Shown here piece after piece: positions 7,175 to 18,411 of a stretch of 64,000 nucleotides of DNA (the stretch's first letter is position 1; the number at the start of each line of letters is the position of its first letter). Source of the stretch: Siculibacillus sp. (GTDB lineage Bacteria; Pseudomonadota; Alphaproteobacteria; Rhizobiales; Ancalomicrobiaceae); contig JAOTSD010000002.1 in the NCBI GenBank assembly GCA_030247555.1, forward strand, positions 1 through 64,000. The letters are read 5' to 3'. A program made the position numbers and the translations under genes. The notes beneath the pieces were generated by a model, which ran no database searches, was not told where the DNA came from, and saw nothing but the letters and a program-made list of their open reading frames with translations.

Positions 7175-9352
7175 ATGTTCCGCTCACATATCCTCTGGCT
7201 GATCATCGGCTGGATCGGCTGGGCCATCGTCCCGTGGTACGGCTTCGCCTCGACGCGTCGGCCGGCGACCGGCGATTGGCCGCCCTCGGGGCTCCTCGCC
7301 GGCCTCGGCGACGCCCCTTGGCTGCTGCCGCTCGCGCTCTTCCTCGCGCTGCCCGTTCCCTTCGTCCTCGCCCGCTCCCGCCACACCGGCCTCGCGCTGA
7401 TCGTCGGCGGCCTCGGCGGCCTCGTGTGGATGATGCTCGAGGGATCGGCCATCACCCACAAGGGATGGGCCTGGGCGTCGCTCGCCGGGCTCTTCGGGCG
7501 GCTGCCCGAGGGCCAACCCGGCATGGGCTTCGGCGCGATGATCACCGCCCTCGCCTTCCTCTTCTTCTTCACCATGGGCCTCGCGGCCCGTGGCGCCATG
7601 AAGGGCGACCGCTTCACCACCGGCGCCATCGGCTTCCTCGTCGCCTCCATCGCCCTGTTCGTCTTCTGGCCGGTGTCGACCGTGTTCTCGCAGGCGATGC
7701 TGCCCGACGGCGACATCTCCGGGGCGACGGCGCTGTACAACCGGCTGACCGCCCGGGACATCTGGTCGCTCGGTTGTATCACCGGCGACACCCGCTGCGG
7801 CGTTGTGTGGAACTCGGTGGTGCTCGGCACGCTGTGCGGCGTCATCACCACGGTGCTCGGCCTCGCCTTCGCGCTGGTCGCCGCCCGCACCGACTTCCCC
7901 TACCAGCGGGCGCTGCGGCTCCTGTCGGTCCTGCCGATCATCACGCCGCCCTTCGTCATCGGCCTCGCCGTCATCCTGCTCTTCGGCCGCAACGGCACCG
8001 TCACGCTGTTCCTCGCCGAGAACTTCGGCCTGACCGCGACGCGCTGGATCTACGGCCTGCCGGGCATCCTGCTCACCCAGACGCTGGCCTTCACCCCGAT
8101 CGCCTTCCTGGTGCTGATCGGCGTCGTCCAGGGCATCGCCCCGTCGATGGAGGAAGCGGCGCAGACCCTGCGCGCCGGCCGCTGGCAGACCTTCCGGAGA
8201 GTCACCTGGCCGCTGATGCGCCCCGGCCTCGCCAATGCCTTCCTCGTCGGCTTCATCGAGAGTCTCGCCGATTTCGGCAATCCGCTGGTCATGGGCGGCG
8301 GCTACGAGGTGCTCTCCACCAAGATCTTCTATGCCGTGGTCGGCGCCCAGAACGATCCCGGCCGCGCCGCGGCCCTCGGTATCGTCCTGCTCGCGCTCTG
8401 CGTCGGCGCCTTCCTGGTGCAGCACCGCTGGGTCGGGTCGGGCTCCTACACCACCGTCGGCGGCAAGGGTTTCGCCGGCACCCCGGCCGAACTGCCGGTA
8501 TGGCTGAAGCGGGCCGTCTACGGCACCGCCATCCCGTGGGCCGCCTTCACCTTCCTGCTCTACGGCCTCATCCTCTACGGCGGCTTCGTCGAGAACTGGG
8601 GACGCAACAACACCTTCACGCTGCGCCACTACGTCACCGCCTTCGGCCTCGACTGGAACCAGTACGGCCTCCTGTGGACCGGGCGGGCGTGGAATTCGCT
8701 GTTCACCACCCTCGAGGTCTCCGCGATCGCCGCGCCGCTGACCGCCGCATTGGGCCTGATCACCGCCTACCTTCTGGTGCGCCAGCGCTTCGCCGGTCGT
8801 GCGACCTTCGAATTCATGACCATGCTGAGCTTCGCCATCCCCGGCACGGTGATCGGCGTCGCCTACATCCTCGCCTTCAACCAGCCGCCGGTGGAACTGA
8901 CCGGAACCGCCGCGATCCTCGTCGTCTGCTTCGTCTTCCGCAACATGCCGGTGTCCATCCGCGCCGGCGTCGCCTCGATGAGCCAGCTCGACAAGAACCT
9001 CGACGAATGCGCCCTGACGCTCGGCGCCAACTCCGCCCAGACCATCCGGCGGGTGATCGTGCCGCTCCTGCGGCCGGCGATCGTCGCGGCGCTGGTCTAT
9101 TCCTTCGTCCGCGCCATCACCTCGGTCAGCGCCGTCATCTTCCTGGTCTCCGCCCGCCACGACATGGCCACGTCCTACATCGTCGGGCGCGTCGAGATCG
9201 GCGACTTCGGCCTCGCCATCGCCTACTCGTCGGTGCTGGTGGTGCTGATGGGCCTCGCCATCATCTTCATCCAATGGGCGGTCGGCGAACGCCGCATCGC
9301 CCGCCCCACGCCCCAAGCCCCCGCCGCCCGTGCACAGGAGGTCGCCGCATGA
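7175..9352 (+). CDS. Fused double-domain ABC permease (AfuB/FbpB type)
   Basis: A 725-residue inner-membrane protein. After an extra N-terminal block of about four transmembrane helices (residues ~5-160) come two binding-protein-dependent permease domains (~195-410 and ~480-700). Each has an EAA loop that contacts the ATPase: EEAAQTLRAG...WPLMRP and DECALTLGAN...VPLLRP. Fusion of both permease halves in one chain is usual for this family. The stop overlaps the next start (ATGA), showing translational coupling with the ATPase. Confidence 0.9.
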   Translation: MFRSHILWLIIGWIGWAIVPWYGFASTRRPATGDWPPSGLLAGLGDAPWLLPLALFLALPVPFVLARSRHTGLALIVGGLGGLVWMMLEGSAITHKGWAWASLAGLFGRLPEGQPGMGFGAMITALAFLFFFTMGLAARGAMKGDRFTTGAIGFLVASIALFVFWPVSTVFSQAMLPDGDISGATALYNRLTARDIWSLGCITGDTRCGVVWNSVVLGTLCGVITTVLGLAFALVAARTDFPYQRALRLLSVLPIITPPFVIGLAVILLFGRNGTVTLFLAENFGLTATRWIYGLPGILLTQTLAFTPIAFLVLIGVVQGIAPSMEEAAQTLRAGRWQTFRRVTWPLMRPGLANAFLVGFIESLADFGNPLVMGGGYEVLSTKIFYAVVGAQNDPGRAAALGIVLLALCVGAFLVQHRWVGSGSYTTVGGKGFAGTPAELPVWLKRAVYGTAIPWAAFTFLLYGLILYGGFVENWGRNNTFTLRHYVTAFGLDWNQYGLLWTGRAWNSLFTTLEVSAIAAPLTAALGLITAYLLVRQRFAGRATFEFMTMLSFAIPGTVIGVAYILAFNQPPVELTGTAAILVVCFVFRNMPVSIRAGVASMSQLDKNLDECALTLGANSAQTIRRVIVPLLRPAIVAALVYSFVRAITSVSAVIFLVSARHDMATSYIVGRVEIGDFGLAIAYSSVLVVLMGLAIIFIQWAVGERRIARPTPQAPAARAQEVAA

Positions 9353-10428
9353 CCGAATCCGCGAAGAAGATCGGCGGCGTCGAGTTCCGCTCCGTCAGCC
9401 GTCGTTACGGCAAGGTGACGGCGGTCGACCAGATCTCGTTCAAGGTCGAACCGGGCACGCTCGTCACCCTGCTCGGCCCCTCGGGTTGCGGCAAGACGAC
9501 GACGCTGCGGATGATCGCCGGCCTCGAGGCGCCGAGCGAAGGGACGATCCTGATCGGCGGCCGCGACGTGACGCTGCTGCCGGCCACCGACCGCGACGTC
9601 ACCATGGTGTTCCAGAGCTACGCGCTCTTCCCCCACATGAACGTCCTCGACAACGTCGCCTTCGGCCTCGAGGTCTCGGGCGTCCCCAAGGCGCAGCGCG
9701 AGGCGCAGGCGATGCAGGGCCTCGCCATGGTCGGCCTCGCCGGCTTCGAGAACCGGCTGCCGAGTGAACTCTCCGGCGGCCAGCAGCAGCGCGTCGCCGT
9801 CGCCCGCGCCCTGGTGCTGGAACCCGAAGTGCTGCTCTTCGACGAGCCACTGTCCAACCTCGACGCCAAGCTACGCCGGAAGATGCGCGACGACATCCGC
9901 GAGTTGCAGTCCAAGCTGGGCCTGACCTCGGTCTACGTCACCCACGACCAGGAGGAGGCGCTCGCCGTCTCCGATCGGATCATCGTGATGAATCGCGCCG
10001 TCATCGCCCAGGAGGGCTCCCCGAGCGATCTCTATCGTCGGCCGGTGTCGCGCTTCGTCGCCGACTTCATGGGCATCTCCAACCTGCTCGACGGCATCGT
10101 GATCGCCCGTGCCGACGGGCGGGTGAAGGTGCGCTGCGGCGAGGCGACGCTCGACCTGCCGGCGCCGACGGCGACCGCGGCCGACGACGTCACGGTCGCC
10201 ATCCGGCCGCAGGGGATCCGTCTGGAGGCCGAGGCCGCGCCCGATCGCCTGCCGGTGACCGTGCGCAAGGCGACCTACCTCGGCTCGCATCTCGAATACG
10301 TGCTCGACAGCGACGCCGGCGAGCTCTTCGTCGTCGACCCGACGTCGGAGAGGGCGGTCCCCCCCGGCTCCGGCGCCTGGGCGGCCTTCCGCCACGACGG
10401 CGTCGCGTTGGTGCCGCGCGGCGAATGA
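9349..10428 (+). CDS. ABC transporter ATPase (AfuC/FbpC/PotA type)
   Basis: A 359-residue ATPase powering the importer. Walker A GPSGCGKTT (~residue 43), Q-loop FQSYALFPHMN, signature LSGGQQQRVAVARAL, Walker B VLLFDEPLSNLD and switch His in VTHDQEEA are all intact. Residues ~245-355 form the C-terminal TOBE/OB regulatory domain typical of the CUT1/FbpC/PotA branch. The start ATG overlaps the permease stop. Confidence 0.93.
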   Translation: MTESAKKIGGVEFRSVSRRYGKVTAVDQISFKVEPGTLVTLLGPSGCGKTTTLRMIAGLEAPSEGTILIGGRDVTLLPATDRDVTMVFQSYALFPHMNVLDNVAFGLEVSGVPKAQREAQAMQGLAMVGLAGFENRLPSELSGGQQQRVAVARALVLEPEVLLFDEPLSNLDAKLRRKMRDDIRELQSKLGLTSVYVTHDQEEALAVSDRIIVMNRAVIAQEGSPSDLYRRPVSRFVADFMGISNLLDGIVIARADGRVKVRCGEATLDLPAPTATAADDVTVAIRPQGIRLEAEAAPDRLPVTVRKATYLGSHLEYVLDSDAGELFVVDPTSERAVPPGSGAWAAFRHDGVALVPRGE

Positions 10429-10597
10429 ACGGGCGAGCGCCGACGTGCCTCCACCCGGCGCGGGCTCACGCACCGGAGGGAAAGGCGCGGGCGCGGAGCC
10501 GGCGACGCTCTCCCGCGGATGCGCGCGGGCCGCGAACTGCTCTAGGATCGGCGCGACGCGGGACCCTCGTCCCGCCGAAGGGAGCGGCATCGGAGCC

Positions 10598-12595
<1,998 letters not shown>

Positions 12596-13825
12596 TCGAC
12601 CCGGAGGTCGGCAGCAGCGGGATCAGGCAGGCCTGCAGCGAATGGTAGAGATCGGGTTTGCCGAAGAAGGGGAAGGTGTTGGGCACCAGATCGTCGTCGA
12701 GTTGGGCGAACCAGCCGCCCGCGTCGGGATCGACGAAGCGGGTCATGGTGAAGCCCCAGATGCGGCGATACCACGCCTCGTGGAATGGCTCGCCGTCGAT
12801 GGCGCCGAGGAAGGCCGCCGCCGCGATCCCTTCGCAGCACGGCCACCAGTAGCGGTCGCGCACCGCCGGCCGGCCCGCCTTGTCGAGCGTGTACCAGAAC
12901 CCGCCCTTCTCCGCGTCCCAGCCGTCGGTGACGGTGCGGGCGAAGAGCCGCCGGGCGGCGTCGCGCAGCCGGTCGTCGCTCCGCCCCTTCGCCTCCCAGA
13001 GTTGCAGGAGCAGCCGCGACCACTCGAGCGCATGACCCGGCGTCGTCCCGGCGGGGCGGAACATCGGATCACCCTCGTAGTCGGGATCGAAGCTCCAGTC
13101 GGCGCGGAAATGCTCCGGCACGTGCCAGCCCGCCGTTTCGGCGTGGCGCAACACGATACGTTCGGCGATGCGTTCGGCCATCACCAGGAAGTCGCGGTCT
13201 CCGGTCGCCTCGAAGGCCGCCATCGCCGCTTCGGTGAGGTGCATGTTGGAATTCTGGCCGCGATAGTCGCCGAGCGAGCGCCAGTCGCGAGCGAATTCCT
13301 CCGCGACCGCCCCGTACGCCTCTTCCCAGTAGCGTTCGCGCAGCACCGTGGCGACGTCGGCGAGCAGCCGGTCGGCATCCGGATGGCCGACCACCCTGGC
13401 ACTCGACGCGGCGAGCAGCACATGGGCGTGGCCGTAGGCCTGTTTGGTGTCGTTCGTCGGTCCGTCGTCGCCGATCGCCCACATGTAGCCGCCGTGGACC
13501 GGATCGCGATGGCCGCGCCACAGGAAGTCCATGCCGTGGTCCACGAGGTCGTCCGCCCCCGGCCGGCCGAGGAGATGGGCGATCGAGAAGGCGTGGACGG
13601 CGCGCGCCGTCAGGTGCAGCGCCCGCGTCGGCACGCCGCCGAGGAAGCACGCCGCCGCCAGCGGCCGCCCCGCGGCATCGAGCTCGTGGAAGCCGCCGCG
13701 CGGGTTGCGGGCGTGCCTCTCGAAGAAGCCGAGGATGCGCCCCGCCTCCTCGAGCAGCCGGAGGCGGTGGCTCGCACGATCGACCCAGCGGACCAGCGGC
13801 GATTCGAGTGCGAGATCGACCATGT

Positions 13826-14573
13826 TCATTCTCCTCGTCCCACTTCCGCGATGAAGTCCAGCACCGCCGCGACGTCGTGCACCTCCACGACCCCCGGACG
13901 CGCCGGCGGTCGCACCACCACGACCGGCAACCCGAGTTCGCGCGCCGCGACCATCTTCGGGTGGGTCGCAGCACCGCCGGAATTCTTGGTCACCACCACC
14001 TCGATCCGCTCGCGCACCATCAGTTCGCGTTCGGCGGCGAGGTCGAAAGGACCGCGATCGAGCAGCAGCGCATGATCCCGGCAGGCCGGGCAGGTCGCCG
14101 GGATGATCGATGGTGCGGATCAGGTAACGGTGCTGCGGCGTCGCCTCGAAAGCGGCGAGTCCTAGCCGGCCGGTGGTCAGCAACACCCGCCGTGGGCGGT
14201 CGCCGATCGCCCGCGCCGCCGCATCGAGATCCGCGACCTCGATCCAGCGATCCCCCGCCTCGGGCGCCCATGCCGGCCGCACGAAGGCGACGATGGGCGT
14301 GCCGGTGAGCCCCACTGCTTCTGCCGCGTTCTTCGAGATCCGCGCCGCGAAGGGGTGAGTGGCGTCGACCAACACGTCGACGGCCTCGTCGCGCAGATAC
14401 GCGGCCAGCCCCTCGACGCCGCCGAAACCGCCGATCCGGGTGGGGATCGGTTGGCTCGCCGGCGCCTCGGTCCGCCCGGCGAGCGACAGGGTGGCGTCGA
14501 GATCGGGACGCGTCGCCAGGGCCTTGGCCAAACGGCTCGCTTCCGTGGTACCACCCAGCACCAGAACCCGCAT
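13826..14573 (-). pseudogene. cobK: Precorrin-6A reductase, interrupted by a +1 frameshift
   Basis: CobK reduces precorrin-6A with NADPH in cobalamin synthesis. Residues ~1-165 read normally from the ATG at 14571-14573 (GGGAGGGG before it): MRVLVLGGTTEASRLA, then VDATHPFA and RYLIRTIDHP. At 14077-14079 a run of three C on the + strand is one base too long. Removing one restores LPDHALLLDRGPFDLAAERE and joins smoothly to the C-terminal part (VVVTKNSGGAATHPK and onwards), which ends at 13826. Everything else in the gene is well kept, so either a base-calling error in a homopolymer or a recent mutation fits. It diverges from cobL with only 22 bp between starts. Confidence 0.85.
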
Positions 14574-14595
14574 CGACCCCTCCCGGGAGCGCACC

Positions 14596-15891
14596 ATGAT
14601 CGATCCGGCCGCCACCCGACCGTGGCTCGCCATCATCGGACTCGGCGAAGACGGCCTCGACGGCCTCTCTCCTGCCGCGCGCCGGCTCCTCGATCAAGCC
14701 GAACTCGTGGTCGGCGGCAAGCGTCATCTCGATCTGATCGGCGCGGTGAAGGGCGAGAAGCTCGCCTGGCCCTCGCCGCTCACCGACGCCTTCCCGGCGA
14801 TCCTCGCCCGCCGCGGCCGGCCGGTCGCGGTGCTGGCCTCGGGCGATCCCTTCTCCTACGGCGTCGGCTCGCTCCTCGCCCGCCACGTGCCGCCGACCGA
14901 GTATCTCTCGCTGCCGGCGCCCTCCGCCTTCTCCATGGCGGCGGCGCGCGTCGGCTGGGCGGTGCAGGACTGCGCCCTCGTCACCCTGCACGGCCGCGCC
15001 TTCGAGAAGATCGTGCCGCATCTCCAGCCCGGCCGCCGCATCCTCGTGCTGTCCTGGGACGGCACCACCCCCGGCCGCCTCGCCGAGCACCTGCGCGCCC
15101 ACGGCATGGGCCGGTCGAAGCTGATCGTGCTCGAGGCGATGGGGGGAATGCGCGAGCGCGTCCTCGCCGCCACGGCGAAAGACTTCGACCGCGCCGATCT
15201 CGATCCCCTGAACACCGTGGCGATCGAGGTGGTGGCCGAGGCGAGCGCCCGCGTCCTGCCGCTCGCTGCCGGCATCCCCGACCACTACTTCGACAACGAC
15301 GGCCAGATCACCAAGCGCGAGATCCGCGCCGTCACCCTGTCGAAGCTGGCGCCGCGCCACGGCGAACTCCTCTGGGACGTCGGCGCCGGCACCGGCTCGA
15401 TCGCCGTCGAGTGGATGCTCGCCGACCCGAAGAACCGGGCCATCGCCATCGAACCGCGCCCCGACCGGCTGGCCCGCATTGCCCGCAACGCCGCCACCTT
15501 CGGCGTGCCCGACCTCGCCATCGTCGAGGGCTTCGCCCCCGCCGCCCTCGCCGGCCTGCCGAGGCCGAACGCCGTCTTCCTCGGCGGCGGCGGCTCCGAC
15601 GCCGAACTGGTGAAGCTCTGCATGGACCGCCTCGCGCCCGGCGGACGGCTGGTGATCAACGCCGTGACGCTGGAGACCCAGGCCGAAGTGATCGGCCACG
15701 CCCGCGCCTTCGGCGGCGAACTCGTCCAGCTCTCGATCGCCCGCGCCGTCCCCCTCGGCCGCTTCCACGGCTTCAAGCCGGCGATGCCGATCGTCCAGTG
15801 GACCTGGGAAAAGCCTGGGGACGGACCTGTGGAGAACCCGTGGACTACCGGTGGAGACGCCGGGGACGACGACCTGGAGGGCGAGGGATGA
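14596..15891 (+). CDS. cobL: Precorrin-6Y C5,15-methyltransferase (decarboxylating)
   Basis: A 431-residue two-domain methyltransferase that methylates C5 and C15 and decarboxylates the acetate side chain of precorrin-6Y. The N-terminal CbiE-like domain (~1-205) has VLASGDPFSYGVGS. The C-terminal CbiT-like domain (~235-410) has the SAM-binding motif WDVGAGTGSIAVEW. The ATG at 14596 fits family length; the same frame is open upstream. It leads the rightward unit cobL-cobE-cobM. Confidence 0.93.
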   Translation: MIDPAATRPWLAIIGLGEDGLDGLSPAARRLLDQAELVVGGKRHLDLIGAVKGEKLAWPSPLTDAFPAILARRGRPVAVLASGDPFSYGVGSLLARHVPPTEYLSLPAPSAFSMAAARVGWAVQDCALVTLHGRAFEKIVPHLQPGRRILVLSWDGTTPGRLAEHLRAHGMGRSKLIVLEAMGGMRERVLAATAKDFDRADLDPLNTVAIEVVAEASARVLPLAAGIPDHYFDNDGQITKREIRAVTLSKLAPRHGELLWDVGAGTGSIAVEWMLADPKNRAIAIEPRPDRLARIARNAATFGVPDLAIVEGFAPAALAGLPRPNAVFLGGGGSDAELVKLCMDRLAPGGRLVINAVTLETQAEVIGHARAFGGELVQLSIARAVPLGRFHGFKPAMPIVQWTWEKPGDGPVENPWTTGGDAGDDDLEGEG

Positions 15892-15961
15892 GTGGCTGCG
15901 CCGCGGCCGGACCCGCCGACCTCCGCACCACCGGGCTTCACCCCACCCGGGGTGCCCGACC

Positions 15962-16375
15962 ATGACCTCCCGCCCCTTCCTCGCCGTCGGGGTGGGCTGC
16001 CGCTCGGGCGTGCCGGGCGCGGTGATCGCCGATCTGGTCGAGCGCGCCCTCGAGGCGAGCGCCCGGCCGGGCACGCCGGCGGCGATGTTCACCGTCGTCG
16101 ACAAGTGCGCCGAACCCGGGATCGGCGAGGCCGCCACGGCGCTCGGCCTCGCCCTCGTCCATCTGCCGCGCGCCGCTCTGGCGGCAGTGGCGGAGAAGGT
16201 GGCGACGCGCTCGGAGAAAGTGGTCGAGCTCTTCGGCGTGCCGTCGATCGCCGAGGGCGCCGCGCTCGCCGGCGCCGGGCCGGGCGCGCGGCTGGTGGTG
16301 GAACGCATGGTCGATCGCGGCGCCACGGTGGCGGTGGCGATCGGCGGAGAAGGATCCGGAGACATCGAACGATGA
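15962..16375 (+). CDS. cobE: CobE, stand-alone CbiG C-terminal-type cobalamin protein
   Basis: A 137-residue protein matching the C-terminal domain of CbiG and the small CobE proteins of aerobic cobalamin producers. It opens [12 protein letters not shown], the family's typical start. CobE is required for synthesis and has been proposed to assist precorrin handling, but its reaction is unclear. The start is the ATG 70 bp after cobL. The stop overlaps the cobM start (ATGA). The acetaldehyde-releasing N-terminal part of full CbiG is absent. Confidence 0.82.
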   Translation: MTSRPFLAVGVGCRSGVPGAVIADLVERALEASARPGTPAAMFTVVDKCAEPGIGEAATALGLALVHLPRAALAAVAEKVATRSEKVVELFGVPSIAEGAALAGAGPGARLVVERMVDRGATVAVAIGGEGSGDIER

Positions 16376-17145
16376 CCGTGCACTTCATCGGCGCCGGCCC
16401 CGGCGCCGCCGATCTCATCACCGTCCGCGGCCGCGACCTGCTGGCGAGTTGCCCGGTGGTGATGTGGGCCGGCTCGATCGTCGCGCCGGAACTCCTCGCC
16501 CACGCCCGCCCCGACGCCCGCATCGTCGACACCGCGCCGCTGTCGCTCGACGAGATCGAGGCGGAGTTCGTCCGGGCCCACGCGGCGAACGAGGACGTCG
16601 CCCGGCTCCATTCCGGCGACCTCTCGGTGTGGAGCGCCATGGGCGAGCAGATCCGCCGGCTGGAGAAACACGCCATCCCCTATACGATGACCCCCGGCGT
16701 ACCCTCCTTCGCCGCCGCCGCCGCGGTCCTCGGCCGCGAACTGACCCTGCCCGAGGTGGCGCAGTCGCTCGTGCTCACCCGCACCTCCGGCCGCGCCTCG
16801 GCCATGCCCGAGGCCGAGACGCTCGAAGCCTTCGCCGCGACGCGGGCGACGCTGGCGATCCACCTCTCCATCCACGTGCTGCCGAAGATCGTCGTCGAAC
16901 TCGCCCCCGCCTATGGCGCCGACTGCCCGGTGGCGATCGTCTTCCGCGCCACTTGGCCCGACGAGAAGGTGATCCGCGGCACCCTCGCCACCATCGAGGC
17001 CGATCTCGCCGCCGCCGGCGGGCTCGAGCGCACCGCCCTGATCCTCGTCGGCCGGGCCCTCGCCGCCGACGTCGTCCGCGAGAGCGCCCTCTACGACGTC
17101 GGCTACCAGCGCCGCTTCCGCGGAAGGGATTCGCGACCGGAGTGA
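16372..17145 (+). CDS. cobM: Precorrin-4 C11-methyltransferase
   Basis: A 257-residue SAM-dependent tetrapyrrole methylase that adds the C11 methyl group. It has the family's N-terminal [18 protein letters not shown], the [14 protein letters not shown] segment (~residue 82) and [11 protein letters not shown]. The start overlaps the cobE stop by 4 bp. No cobalamin gene follows; rarD begins 142 bp later and is probably separate. Confidence 0.93.
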   Translation: MTVHFIGAGPGAADLITVRGRDLLASCPVVMWAGSIVAPELLAHARPDARIVDTAPLSLDEIEAEFVRAHAANEDVARLHSGDLSVWSAMGEQIRRLEKHAIPYTMTPGVPSFAAAAAVLGRELTLPEVAQSLVLTRTSGRASAMPEAETLEAFAATRATLAIHLSIHVLPKIVVELAPAYGADCPVAIVFRATWPDEKVIRGTLATIEADLAAAGGLERTALILVGRALAADVVRESALYDVGYQRRFRGRDSRPE

Positions 17146-17287
17146 CGGCGTCACGCATCGCAGATGACCGCCGACGATCCTTGCGCCGACGCCTCGCGCC
17201 GACGATGAAGGGAGCGTCCCACATGTTCGGGACGGCCGCCCGCCCCGCCCCGCCACATCGAGAGAGCCTCGCTCGGAAACGGTCACC

Positions 17288-18184
17288 ATGTCCGGATCGG
17301 AACACCGCGATACCCGGGAAGGCTTCCTCTATGCCGGTGCCGCCTATTTCATCTGGGGCTTCCTGCCGCTCTACATGAAGGCGCTGGCGCACGTTCCCGC
17401 CTGGGAGGTGGTGCCGCACCGGGTGCTGTGGTCGCTGCCGATCGCGCTGCTCGCCGTGTGGTGGCAGGGACGCGGCGGAGCTCTCCGCACCGCCCTGACG
17501 ACGCCGCGCACGCTCGCCATGGCGCTCCTCACCGCGACGCTGATCTCGGTCAACTGGGGCATCTACGTCTGGGCGATCGGTGCCGGGCGGGCGCTGGAGA
17601 CGGCGCTCGGCTACTACGTCAACCCGCTGTTCTCGGTCTTCCTCGCAGCCGTGCTGATCGGCGAGCGGCTGAACCGACCGCAGGTCTTCGCCATCGTGTT
17701 GGCCGCCCTCGCCGTGGCGCTCCTCACCTGGGAGGCGGGGGGCGTGCCGTGGGTGTCGATCGTGCTCACCGTCACCTGGGGCTTCTACGCCTATTTCAAG
17801 CGCATCCTTTCGGTCGAGCCGACCCTCGGCTTCCTGCTCGAGATCACGCTCCTGACGCCGATCGCCGTGGTGATGTACGTCTGGTTCGAGGTCAGCGCCG
17901 CCTCGCATTTCCTCCACACCGGCGCGACAGACACGTTGCTTCTGGCCGGCGCCGGCCTCGTCACCGCCGTCCCGCTGATGCTCTATGCGACGGGGGCGAA
18001 GCTGCTCCGGCTCTCCACCATCGCCGTCATGCAGTATTCGGCGCCCACCATGATCTTCCTGATCGCCGTCTTCGTCTTCGACGAACCCTTCGGTGCGACG
18101 AAACTCGTCGCCTTCTCGCTGATCTGGGCGGCGCTGGTGATCTACACCTGGACCCTGATCGCCGCCGCCCGGCGTCTACCCTAG
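17288..18184 (+). CDS. rarD: RarD, EamA-family inner-membrane transporter
   Basis: A 298-residue protein with about ten hydrophobic helices forming two EamA repeats. The N-terminal GFLYAGAAYFIWGFLPLY and the VLWSLP segment are typical of RarD (chloramphenicol-sensitivity protein); FALGALLxP-type endings are replaced by a short TWTLIAAARRLP tail. Substrate unknown; related carriers export metabolites. No clear functional link to its cobalamin and topoisomerase neighbours. Confidence 0.85.
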   Translation: MSGSEHRDTREGFLYAGAAYFIWGFLPLYMKALAHVPAWEVVPHRVLWSLPIALLAVWWQGRGGALRTALTTPRTLAMALLTATLISVNWGIYVWAIGAGRALETALGYYVNPLFSVFLAAVLIGERLNRPQVFAIVLAALAVALLTWEAGGVPWVSIVLTVTWGFYAYFKRILSVEPTLGFLLEITLLTPIAVVMYVWFEVSAASHFLHTGATDTLLLAGAGLVTAVPLMLYATGAKLLRLSTIAVMQYSAPTMIFLIAVFVFDEPFGATKLVAFSLIWAALVIYTWTLIAAARRLP

Positions 18185-18276
18185 GCGCCCACCGAACTCG
18201 GCCGGAGGCCGGTCGCTCACCCTTCGCCGGCGGCGCGCCGCACCCCGGCGATTTCGCCGCGGCTCGGGCTTGATCG

Positions 18277-18291
18277 GAACATTCCACGAAC
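18277..18291. promoter_or_regulatory. Candidate LexA (SOS) box upstream of parE
   Basis: GAAC-ATTCCAC-GAAC, which on the other strand reads GTTC-GTGGAAT-GTTC and fits the alphaproteobacterial LexA direct repeat GTTC-N7-GTTC exactly. It lies about 120 bp before the parE start. parE has been reported in the LexA regulon of several alphaproteobacteria, which supports the call. Confidence 0.55.
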
Positions 18292-18411
18292 AAATTCCCT
18301 TGCCGGCGCGATCCGTGACAGAATGCCGGTGATTCGGGCGACCGGCCGGTCCGGGACCGTCGCCCCTCCCGCCGGTCACGGCGGGGCATCACCGGATACG
18401 GGTAGCGAGGC

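Noticed and set aside
6061-10428. Firm assignment of the ABC importer as a ferric-iron transporter (fbpABC)
   Set aside because: The Tyr-Tyr ligand pair of FbpA was not found, and related systems carry organophosphates.
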